NCBI GenBank assembly: GCA_027083475.1
Contig: JALWON010000347.1
Coordinates: 1 to 13,396, forward strand
Direction of reading: 5' to 3'
Source of the DNA: Sulfurimonas sp.
Lineage (GTDB): Bacteria; Campylobacterota; Campylobacteria; Campylobacterales; Sulfurimonadaceae
Length of the DNA stretch: 13,396 nucleotides
Positions within the stretch are counted from its first letter, which is position 1. Each line of letters begins with the position of its first letter. Of this stretch, positions 1-6,012 are shown in pieces. The notes under the pieces are model-generated. The model searched no databases, was not told where the DNA came from, and saw only the letters and a program-made list of their open reading frames with translations. The position numbers and the translations under genes were made by a program.

Positions 1-2
1 TC

Positions 3-77
3 ATACCGACTGTTGCCATTAAACTACCTTTAACTAATATAGGTGATATTGTACTAAAAAGGGGCTTAAATTTCTAA
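3..77 (+). CDS. possible C-terminal tail of an upstream gene (partial)
   Basis: An open frame enters from the left edge and stops at TAA 75-77. It gives 24 residues rich in I, L, K and N, with a protein-like look (reading ...KLPLTNIGDIVLKRG...). No family can be recognised from so short a piece. A competing reading exists on the minus strand: an ATG at 19-17 preceded by AAAGG, giving M-A-T-V-G-M before the edge. Only one of the two is likely to be real and the window cannot decide between them. Confidence 0.3.
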   Translation: MPTVAIKLPLTNIGDIVLKRGLNF

Positions 78-102
78 AAAAAGAAGTAAGTTTTGTTCAG
101 AT

Positions 103-108
103 TATAAT
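103..108 (+). promoter_or_regulatory. candidate -10 box for the multihaem cytochrome gene
   Basis: A perfect TATAAT lies in the AT-rich leader upstream of the cytochrome gene. Campylobacterota sigma-70 promoters often lack a clear -35 box, so its absence is not decisive. If used, the 5' UTR would be about 135 nt and would include the 16-nt perfect palindrome at 111-126. A second candidate, TAAAAT at 201-206, would give a leader of about 40 nt. Both calls are inference from sequence only. Confidence 0.4.
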
Positions 109-110
109 AC

Positions 111-126
111 TTATTTTATAAAATAA
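111..126. repeat. 16-nt perfect AT-only palindrome in the cytochrome leader
   Basis: TTATTTTATAAAATAA is its own reverse complement. It begins 3 nt after the TATAAT at 103-108, so it overlaps the expected transcription start. It could be an operator for a dimeric repressor or a chance palindrome in AT-rich DNA. It lacks the GATAAT pattern of a convincing Fur box. Confidence 0.35.
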
Positions 127-234
127 TAATCAAATTTTCAAAGTAAACAAAAAGTAAATATTATTAGAAAAAGTACTATTTTTAAAGTTATTTTAAATAA
201 TAAAATGCAATACTCTGATGTTAAATTTATTAAT

Positions 235-242
235 AAAGGGGA
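235..242 (+). promoter_or_regulatory. Shine-Dalgarno site that fixes the cytochrome start
   Basis: AAAGGGGA ends 8 nt before the ATG at 251. This favours ATG 251 over the in-frame ATG at 218. Translation from 251 also begins directly with a standard signal peptide (MKKK plus hydrophobic stretch). Confidence 0.8.
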
Positions 243-250
243 ATGAAACT

Positions 251-2629
251 ATGAAAAAGAAAATTTTAGTTTCTGTTGCTGCATCTGTTGCTTTTATGGC
301 AATGAGTGCTACTACGGCGTTTGCTTACGATAAGAATCCGCCGTTTAAACTTGACAAACTCAAGAAGTTTGTTAAAGTTGGTGATGACGGTAAGAAAGTT
401 ACTGGTTATGAGCCGAAAAACGATTACAACATCTTTGTAAACTATGAACTTGGTATGCACTGTGTTGGTTTTGATATGGATTATTGTTGTGTAATCCCAC
501 CTTACAACTCTATTCAAGCGCAAGCTATGAAAAGTGGAAAAGATGGTTCTTTACCAAAATTACTCTCTCCAGATGATGGTGTAAAACTTTATTACTACAC
601 AAGAGATAACTCTTATAGTGAAGGTAATAAAATGAGATACTTTGCTGTGCCTAAAGATGCGGATGGTGATGGCCACTTAGATTCTTCTAACGATACTGTT
701 GCTAACTATGTTTGGACACACCTTTTCATCTATGCTGACCTTGAAGGTACTAAACCTAAGGGTGCTACTGATAAAGATCGTTTAAGAATCGGTAGACAAA
801 TTCCAGCAAAAATTGACTGTGGACCTTCTGGTATGCCAATTTCTGGTGGTTACTTAGCATATGCTGGTAAAAATGGTGGTAATGTTGTATTTTCTGATAC
901 ACTTGTTCCTCCAGTTAAAGATGTAAAACTTGTCCTTACTGCTTCTCACCTTTGGGATGCACTTGGTCTTCCACTTACTGCATTTAACGATAGTAGAAGA
1001 AAGGGAACAATCCGTTCAGTTTCTGAAACAGATTTCCAACCTTTCCAATACTCAACTGTAGAGCTTCACACTCGTGCTGGTTCAGCAATGCATACAAAAA
1101 CAGGTCAAACGATTTCTTACTTCGGTACAAATCCAGTAGATATTCCAAACTGTTATGCTTGTCACTCAAGAAACGGTAAAGCTGCACAAATGGCTAGAGA
1201 TGAAGGTCTTAAAAACAGTGATAAAGAGTACAACTACTGGAAAACTTACCCAGATGAGAGTGAATATATGGCGAGACTTGCAGAAGCTTCAATCAATATT
1301 CTTTCATTACACGATGCACACCATGGAACAAACTTCATGAGAGATTACAAACCTACTGCTATTGGTAATAGACTTGGTGTTGTTGGTCTTGTAAACTGTT
1401 CTGACTGTCACGGTGATAATGTTTCTGGTAACCTTGTAACTCCTCGTGTAACTACTTCTGGATACAAAGGTGTTCATGCAAAAACTTTAACAGAAGCAAT
1501 TCATGGTTTCCACCTTGCAATGGTTCCAATGCCTGATGGTGCTGGTCGTTCACAAGCTTGTCAATCATGTCACCCTACTCACTTCCAAAATCCTAACATG
1601 AATGATGATTCTAATCCATTCCGTGTAACAGATAGATATGGTGAAGGACGTTTCTCTAAAGGTGATATCCGTAAATCTGGTGGTGGTTGTTATGTAAGAC
1701 GTGATGCACACTCTAATCCGAACGCAAAACCTCCGTTCTTCTTAAATAACTACGGTAAATGGCAATATAAAAATGTTTCATTAAAAGATGAAAACGGTAA
1801 AGATACTGCTATGAGAGGATTATACTGTACAAACTGTCATACAAAAGTTGCGCAAGCATTCCAAAACTATGACAACCTTACACATGATTCTAAACAAGAA
1901 GGGAAAACTTTAAGAAACAAATCTCTTAAAGAGATGATTAAAGTAATCGCTGGTGGTGATGCTAAGAAATTTGCTGCTATCGCTGACCCTAAAGCAACTG
2001 GTGACAATGAAGTAATGAAATACTACACTGATCACAAATCTGCTACAATCCTTAAAGCTGTTGGTAAAAACTTACCTGCTGACTTAAGAATGTGGAATCA
2101 CCCTAAAGGTGGAGAAGTTCCTTATGCTGCTGCATCTGGTGGTAATGACTGGTGGTTAGCTGCTGCTGAGCCTCACTGTGCTGACTGTCACGTAGCTCCA
2201 TTTGTTGAACAAGATACTGGTGGTAAATACTTCCCAATCGATTTACCAAACAAATATTCTCTTTACAGATACTCAAAAGCACATGGAAACATTGCTTGTC
2301 AATCTTGTCACGAGTCTATGCACGGTCTTTATAGTTCAAGATTTGATGGTGCTGAAAGAAGTGTTGATGTAACTACACACCAACAAGCGCTTCAGTACTC
2401 TCCAGATGGTGAATATGCTGGTCCTGTAACTTGTGCTGCTTGTCACACTGTAAACGAAAAAGGTGTTCCTTTACAACTTAAAGACACTGAGTATGCAAAT
2501 GACTACTGGGCTTCTGTAACTTTAGCTCACTTCATGAGAGGTGGTGATCAAAAACTATCAATCAAAGAGTTAGTTGCGAAATACCCTTACAAAAAATCTG
2601 CGGATATTGTAAAAACTAGCTGGAAATAA
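251..2629 (+). CDS. exported heptahaem c-type cytochrome
   Basis: This is a periplasmic or outer-surface electron-transfer protein of 792 aa. A Sec signal peptide (MKKK, hydrophobic core, cleavage expected after AFA near residue 25) opens it. Seven classical CXXCH haem sites are visible at residues 301, 383, 437, 526, 643, 683 and 728. Residues 25-300 carry no haem motif but hold GMHC (C71), a YCC pair (C79-C80), a DxDGDGxxD calcium-loop-like stretch (136-144) and C190. C480 is another unpaired non-haem cysteine, in CYVRRDAH. No membrane segment follows the signal peptide. It stands alone between its own promoter region and a hairpin at 2641. Codon use is strikingly biased to GGT, GCT, ACT, AAC and TTC compared with neighbouring genes, suggesting high expression. 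The electron donor or acceptor cannot be named: there is no recognisable nitrite, hydroxylamine or tetrathionate active-site motif. The cytochrome call is secure; the specific role is unknown. Confidence 0.92.
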   Translation: MKKKILVSVAASVAFMAMSATTAFAYDKNPPFKLDKLKKFVKVGDDGKKVTGYEPKNDYNIFVNYELGMHCVGFDMDYCCVIPPYNSIQAQAMKSGKDGSLPKLLSPDDGVKLYYYTRDNSYSEGNKMRYFAVPKDADGDGHLDSSNDTVANYVWTHLFIYADLEGTKPKGATDKDRLRIGRQIPAKIDCGPSGMPISGGYLAYAGKNGGNVVFSDTLVPPVKDVKLVLTASHLWDALGLPLTAFNDSRRKGTIRSVSETDFQPFQYSTVELHTRAGSAMHTKTGQTISYFGTNPVDIPNCYACHSRNGKAAQMARDEGLKNSDKEYNYWKTYPDESEYMARLAEASINILSLHDAHHGTNFMRDYKPTAIGNRLGVVGLVNCSDCHGDNVSGNLVTPRVTTSGYKGVHAKTLTEAIHGFHLAMVPMPDGAGRSQACQSCHPTHFQNPNMNDDSNPFRVTDRYGEGRFSKGDIRKSGGGCYVRRDAHSNPNAKPPFFLNNYGKWQYKNVSLKDENGKDTAMRGLYCTNCHTKVAQAFQNYDNLTHDSKQEGKTLRNKSLKEMIKVIAGGDAKKFAAIADPKATGDNEVMKYYTDHKSATILKAVGKNLPADLRMWNHPKGGEVPYAAASGGNDWWLAAAEPHCADCHVAPFVEQDTGGKYFPIDLPNKYSLYRYSKAHGNIACQSCHESMHGLYSSRFDGAERSVDVTTHQQALQYSPDGEYAGPVTCAACHTVNEKGVPLQLKDTEYANDYWASVTLAHFMRGGDQKLSIKELVAKYPYKKSADIVKTSWK

Positions 2630-2640
2630 TCTTTCCACTT

Positions 2641-2665
2641 TTTATCCCTCTTCTTGAGGGATAAA
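2641..2665 (+). terminator. hairpin after the cytochrome gene
   Basis: A perfect 10-bp stem (TTTATCCCTC pairing with GAGGGATAAA) around a 5-nt loop starts 12 nt after the stop codon. No long T-tract follows, so it may terminate weakly or mainly protect the 3' end of the transcript. Confidence 0.6.
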
Positions 2666-2715
2666 CCTTCTTCTAAACTTTCACAAATCTTTGTTATTGT
2701 TTACCTAACTTGTAC

Positions 2716-2731
2716 TATATTGTGGTATATT
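2716..2731 (+). promoter_or_regulatory. candidate -10 region for the MORN protein-tgt unit
   Basis: Two TATATT hexamers (2716-2721 and 2726-2731) lie 30-45 nt upstream of the ATG at 2763, downstream of the cytochrome hairpin. This is the only reasonable promoter position for the two following overlapping genes. No convincing -35 box is visible. Confidence 0.35.
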
Positions 2732-2762
2732 TTTACACAAATATTTCAAGGATACCACTATA

Positions 2763-3437
2763 ATGAAAAGATATATCACACCACTCTTAGCACTCTCTCT
2801 TTTAAGTACTGCTGCAAATGCAGAACTTGTCAAATCCTACTTTAAAACAGGGGAACTCAAAGCCGCTACACATTATGTAGATGGAACAAATACCAAAATT
2901 AAAGTTGGTATCAAAAATGGTATTGAAAAAGTCTACTACCAAATTGGTAAAATTGCAAATGAAGTCAATTATGTCAATGACAAACGCGATGGAAAAATGA
3001 CTTGGTACCATAAAGAAGGCTGGGTGATTAAAACACTGAACTATAAAATGGGAAAATTGGTCGGTGATGAAATCACATACTACAAAAATGGTCAAATCAA
3101 AGAGATTGCTCATTATAAAAACGATAGACGCGAAGGAGAAAAAAAGACCTTCTTTCAAAATGGACAATTAGCTTCTATCGTTAATTATATCCATGGAAAA
3201 AAAGAGGGAATGCAAAAGGAGTATTTTCCAAATGGAAAACTCTATACACAAGTCCTGTATAAAAACAACTACAAAGAGGGAACACAAAAGTGGTATGATG
3301 AAAATGGAAAAGTAGTGAACGAAATCTTTTATAAAATGGATAGACCCTTAAAAATCATGAAAAAAGTCCAAGAAACAGACCACTCACAAGTCACCATTAA
3401 AAGTATTGATTTCTCTCCACAAAAAATGAGAGATTAA
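2763..3437 (+). CDS. exported MORN-repeat (YwqK-like) protein
   Basis: The product is 224 aa with a signal peptide (MKRYITPLL..., cleavage likely after ANA, residue 20). The mature part is built from about six to seven units of roughly 24 residues, each running Y-x-x-N-G-(Q/K)-(L/I)...Y...(K/R)-x-G. This is the MORN_2 pattern, expected to form a beta-hairpin ladder. AAGGA at 2748-2752 precedes the ATG by 10 nt. Such proteins are often labelled 'toxin-antitoxin system YwqK family antitoxin', but no toxin partner lies here and the signal peptide argues for a periplasmic or surface role, possibly binding protein or cell wall. The final 30 or so residues leave the repeat pattern and are polar. 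Its stop overlaps the tgt start (TAATG), so the two are probably translationally coupled; a functional link to tRNA modification is not apparent. Confidence 0.8.
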   Translation: MKRYITPLLALSLLSTAANAELVKSYFKTGELKAATHYVDGTNTKIKVGIKNGIEKVYYQIGKIANEVNYVNDKRDGKMTWYHKEGWVIKTLNYKMGKLVGDEITYYKNGQIKEIAHYKNDRREGEKKTFFQNGQLASIVNYIHGKKEGMQKEYFPNGKLYTQVLYKNNYKEGTQKWYDENGKVVNEIFYKMDRPLKIMKKVQETDHSQVTIKSIDFSPQKMRD

Positions 3438-4555
3438 TGCAGTTTACTCTCGATGCCACTAGTAAAAATGCTCGTGCAGGAACAATAGTTACTGCACACT
3501 CTACTATTAAAACTCCCGTCTTCATGCCTGTTGGAACTGTTGGCAGTGTCAAAGCACTCGATGCAGAAGATTTACTCAATCTCTTAGGTGCTGAAATTAT
3601 TTTGGCAAATACCTACCATATGTATTTGCGCCCCGGTGATACAACCGTTGCTAAAATGGGAAAACTCCATAACTTTACAAAGTACCCAAAAAGTTTTTTA
3701 ACAGATAGTGGTGGTTTTCAAGCATTTTCACTCTCAGATATTTCAAAACCCAAAGAGAATGGTATAGAGTTTCGTTCACACATTGATGGCTCTAAACACT
3801 TTTTTACACCAAAAAAAGTAATCGACATTCAAACAAATCTCGGTTCAGATATTATGATGATTTTGGATGATTTAGTAGCTTTACCTGCCTCGCAAGAGCG
3901 TATAAAGCTCAGTATTGAGCGAACAACTGCTTGGGCACAGGAGAGTATTGATTATTTTCGTTCACAACAAGCCAAAGGAATTTGCACAGAGCAAAATATC
4001 TTTGCCATCATTCAAGGCGGAACCGATAAAGCATTCCGTACCAAAAGTGCTACGGAGTTATGTGCTATGGATTATGATGGTTTTGCTATTGGTGGATTAA
4101 GTGTTGGAGAGTTTAACAACGAAATGTATGAAACCGTTGCACATACAACACAGTATATGCCAAAAGAGAAACCCCGCTATTTAATGGGAGTCGGTACTCC
4201 TGAAGACCTCATCGAAAACATTGAGAGAGGCATCGATATGTTTGATTGTGTTATGCCCACAAGAAATGCAAGAAATGGCACCCTTTTTACCTCTTTTGGA
4301 CGCATGAATATTAAAGGGGCAAAATTTAAAGAAGACACCGCACCCATAGACCCAGAGTGCCAATGCCTCACTTGTAAAACATATTCACGTGCCTATATGA
4401 ACCATCTTTTTCGTTCGCGTGAAATCACCTATTTTCGTTTGGCAACCATTCATAACCTGCACTACTACCTCAACCTCATGAGAGAAGTACGTGAAGCGAT
4501 TTTAGAAGACAGGTTTGAAGCATACAAAAAAGAGTTTTACAAAAAACGCAGCTAA
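3437..4555 (+). CDS. tgt: queuine/preQ1 tRNA-guanine transglycosylase
   Basis: This enzyme exchanges guanine-34 of tRNAs for Asp, Asn, His and Tyr with preQ1, the first tRNA-level step of queuosine synthesis, in the cytoplasm. The 372-aa length is normal for the bacterial enzyme. Diagnostic elements are MPVGTVGSVK near residue 31, DSGGFQ with the catalytic Asp90, GVGTPEDL, and FDCVMPTRNARNG with the nucleophile Asp270. The zinc site C308-x-C310-x2-C313 is completed by H339, 26 residues on, exactly the family spacing. The start overlaps the stop of the MORN gene by one base and has only a weak purine stretch upstream, consistent with coupled translation. The stop is directly followed (after about 4 nt) by the large inverted-repeat element. 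Confidence 0.97.
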   Translation: MQFTLDATSKNARAGTIVTAHSTIKTPVFMPVGTVGSVKALDAEDLLNLLGAEIILANTYHMYLRPGDTTVAKMGKLHNFTKYPKSFLTDSGGFQAFSLSDISKPKENGIEFRSHIDGSKHFFTPKKVIDIQTNLGSDIMMILDDLVALPASQERIKLSIERTTAWAQESIDYFRSQQAKGICTEQNIFAIIQGGTDKAFRTKSATELCAMDYDGFAIGGLSVGEFNNEMYETVAHTTQYMPKEKPRYLMGVGTPEDLIENIERGIDMFDCVMPTRNARNGTLFTSFGRMNIKGAKFKEDTAPIDPECQCLTCKTYSRAYMNHLFRSREITYFRLATIHNLHYYLNLMREVREAILEDRFEAYKKEFYKKRS

Positions 4556-4559
4556 ATAC

Positions 4560-4594
4560 TTAAGGGCACCTCTAAAAACCCTAGTATCTCTCAG
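4560..4594 (+). repeat. left terminal inverted repeat (35 nt)
   Basis: It begins TTAAGGGCACCTCTAAAAAC and matches the reverse complement of 4748-4782 at 34 of 35 positions. It starts 4 nt beyond the tgt stop codon. Confidence 0.95.
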
Positions 4595-4747
4595 AGGGAA
4601 GGAAAAAAGATGAGATTGTGCAAGATTGCTTTTTTTATCCCTCCCTATGGGTAATACAGAGGAGCCTACACTCATCGTTACTCTTTTTTACCTTAGCTAT
4701 GGCTAGGGTTTCAAAAGAGTGCCTTGATTGTAAACTCCTCTGTGCTA

Positions 4748-4782
4748 CTGAGAGGTACTAGGGTTTTTAGAGGTGCCCTTAA
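4748..4782 (-). repeat. right terminal inverted repeat (35 nt)
   Basis: This is the mirror copy of 4560-4594. Its outer end TTAA (4779-4782) contains the TAA stop codon of the minus-strand pyrC' gene (4779-4781), so the element edge now defines the end of that protein. Confidence 0.95.
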
Positions 4783-5963
4783 AGTACTTTGCCGTATATC
4801 GCTTCATTATGGTAGAGTGAGTGTTTATTTTCAATGAGTACAGTCTCGTTAGGATTAAAAAGCACTATATCTGCTTTTGCTCCTACTTCTATAACTCCCG
4901 CATCAAACCCTAAAATTTTTGCTGGATTTTTAACACTCAATCTTACTAATTCACTCATACTGATAAGCCCTGATTTTACAAGTTTTGTGTAGTAGAGTCC
5001 CAAAGCATCCCCTAAGCCTTCACACCCATAGGCTGCATCATAAAACGCAACTTCTTTGTTGAGAGGTAAACTTGGTCGATGGAGTGTTGTCAAGACATCA
5101 ATTTCTCCTTTTTGTAAAGCCTCTTGTAGAAGCAGTCTATCTTTTTGTGTCGCTAAAGGAGGATTCAATTTGGCTGTTGTGTTAAAATTTTCGCAAGCCT
5201 CATCGGAGTGTGTGAGGTGATGAATAGAGACTTCACATTGCACCTGAACTCCCTCTTTTTTTGCCTTAGATATAAGTTCAATAGAACGCGCTGATGCAAT
5301 AGAGGTAAAAAGTATTTTAATTTCAAAATGTCTTGCTATCTCTATCATACGCGAAACATGCAATACCTCGCTTAACTCAGGAATACCAGCTAAACCAAGT
5401 TTTGAGCTTACATCGCCATCAAGCATAACACCTGCGTTTATAAGAGAGTTATCTTCTGCCTTGCAAAATAGTGTTGTTTTATACATCTGTACATATTGTG
5501 CTATTTTGATAGCAATATCATTTTTAGCAATCGTACTCATATAGGGTGCAATCGCTCCTTTTTTCAGAAGAATAGCTATATCACTCAGACTCATATCATC
5601 TTTGAGTGTGTTGAGCAGCACATCTATTTTTACTCCCTTAATATGGGCAATACCATTTTGAGCAAACTCCAACACAACTTCATTGTCAATTGCGGGTGTA
5701 CTCTCAGGGTTTAATACAATGTGCCCTACTCCACCTCGTTTTGCCTCTTGTGCAATCGCTTGTATGTTTTTTGCATTAATATTTTTGTCTTGAAGTTGGA
5801 CATTCATATCTATGAGTGCTGGAAGTAAATAGGCTCCCTTTGCATCCATTATCTCTTCATCTCTCAGATTGTGTCCGATTTGAGTTATCACCCCATTTTC
5901 TACACGAACATCCACTTCTCTTTGACCATTAACATCACATACTACTGCGTTTACTATAAGCAT
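4779..5963 (-). CDS. dihydroorotase-family pseudo-enzyme (PyrC')
   Basis: This is a 394-aa cytoplasmic amidohydrolase-fold protein of the type I dihydroorotase family. Family features are the N-terminal strand domain (MLIVNAVV...), GxxLLPALIDMNVQLQD, AEDNSL (169-174), E-V-S-I-HHL (244-250), K-L-NPPL (265-270), NPAKILG and G-x-x-ADIVLFNP. Key catalytic positions are changed: the metal-binding HxH after the conserved Asp is N54-V-Q56, the LHVS-type His region reads ILFTSIAS, and the TDHAPH motif reads TTLHRP, so the metal-ligand Asp is Leu294. It should therefore not bind the usual zinc pair. In other bacteria such PyrC' proteins support aspartate transcarbamoylase (PyrB) structurally; that role here is inference. 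ATG 5963 is chosen over an upstream in-frame ATG at 5993 because AAGGTGG sits 7 nt before it. A true dihydroorotase is expected elsewhere in the genome. Confidence 0.85.
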   Translation of the reverse strand: MLIVNAVVCDVNGQREVDVRVENGVITQIGHNLRDEEIMDAKGAYLLPALIDMNVQLQDKNINAKNIQAIAQEAKRGGVGHIVLNPESTPAIDNEVVLEFAQNGIAHIKGVKIDVLLNTLKDDMSLSDIAILLKKGAIAPYMSTIAKNDIAIKIAQYVQMYKTTLFCKAEDNSLINAGVMLDGDVSSKLGLAGIPELSEVLHVSRMIEIARHFEIKILFTSIASARSIELISKAKKEGVQVQCEVSIHHLTHSDEACENFNTTAKLNPPLATQKDRLLLQEALQKGEIDVLTTLHRPSLPLNKEVAFYDAAYGCEGLGDALGLYYTKLVKSGLISMSELVRLSVKNPAKILGFDAGVIEVGAKADIVLFNPNETVLIENKHSLYHNEAIYGKVL

Positions 5964-5970
5964 TTTAAGA

Positions 5971-5977
5971 CCACCTT
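5971..5977 (-). promoter_or_regulatory. Shine-Dalgarno site that fixes the pyrC' start
   Basis: On the minus strand AAGGTGG is followed by 7 nt and then ATG (5963-5961). The upstream ATG at 5993 has no comparable site and overlaps the promoter region. Confidence 0.75.
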
Positions 5978-5980
5978 CGA

Positions 5981-5998
5981 TATAATTATGCAATTATA
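5981..5998. promoter_or_regulatory. overlapping face-to-face -10 boxes for pyrC' and lpxB
   Basis: The string is TATAATT, four bases (ATGC), then AATTATA: a perfect 7-4-7 inverted repeat. It supplies TATAAT on the plus strand (5981-5986, about 27 nt before the lpxB ATG) and TATAAT on the minus strand (5998-5993, about 30 nt before the pyrC' ATG). The two start codons are only 49 bp apart. Polymerase on one promoter should exclude the other. The palindrome could also be a repressor site. Confidence 0.5.
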
Positions 5999-6012
5999 GC
6001 ATAGGAAAGAGG

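Larger units (their letters stand above)
4557..4786. mobile_element. MITE-like nested inverted-repeat element between tgt and pyrC'
   Basis: The outer arms are 35 nt long, at 4560-4594 and 4748-4782. They pair at every position except one T-G wobble (4587 with 4755), and each has GGGCACC/GGTGCCC near its outer end. If those are the termini, the flanks are TTAA on both sides. With a one-base indel the symmetry reaches TA dinucleotides at 4557 and 4785, so an alternative boundary is a TA duplication. The interior is also self-complementary: hairpin 4595-4646, and a long arm pairing 4656-4664 with 4735-4743, 4680-4687 with 4713-4720, and 4691-4697 with 4702-4708. The whole forms a three-way-junction cruciform. 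No ORF of useful size lies inside. It is most like a non-autonomous miniature transposable element or a REP-like structured repeat; it probably also acts as a two-way terminator for the converging genes. Confidence 0.75.

Noticed and set aside
1..19. Minus-strand ATG at 19 with AAAGG upstream, giving M-A-T-V-G-M to the edge
   Set aside because: Only six codons are visible, and the plus-strand frame over the same bases is equally open and longer. Mentioned under the edge feature rather than called.
2654..2845. Open frame of 63 codons on the plus strand overlapping the MORN gene start
   Set aside because: It begins inside the cytochrome hairpin, has no ribosome site, and lies out of frame with the well-supported MORN protein and its signal peptide.
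2802..3167. Minus-strand open frame of 121 codons within the MORN gene
   Set aside because: It is antisense to a clear repeat protein; its hydrophobic composition is the mirror of the lysine/asparagine-rich repeats. No ribosome site.
2763..3350. CRISPR-like periodicity of about 72 bp
   Set aside because: The period comes from 24-residue protein repeats with diverged DNA; there are no identical direct repeats with spacers.
2763..3437. A toxin-antitoxin module around the YwqK-like protein
   Set aside because: No small toxin gene is adjacent; the downstream gene is a complete tgt, and the protein is exported.
4595..4747. A riboswitch or conserved small RNA inside the inverted-repeat element
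   Set aside because: The fold is strong, but no known riboswitch core is visible, and the location is 3' to both convergent genes, where a riboswitch has nothing to control.
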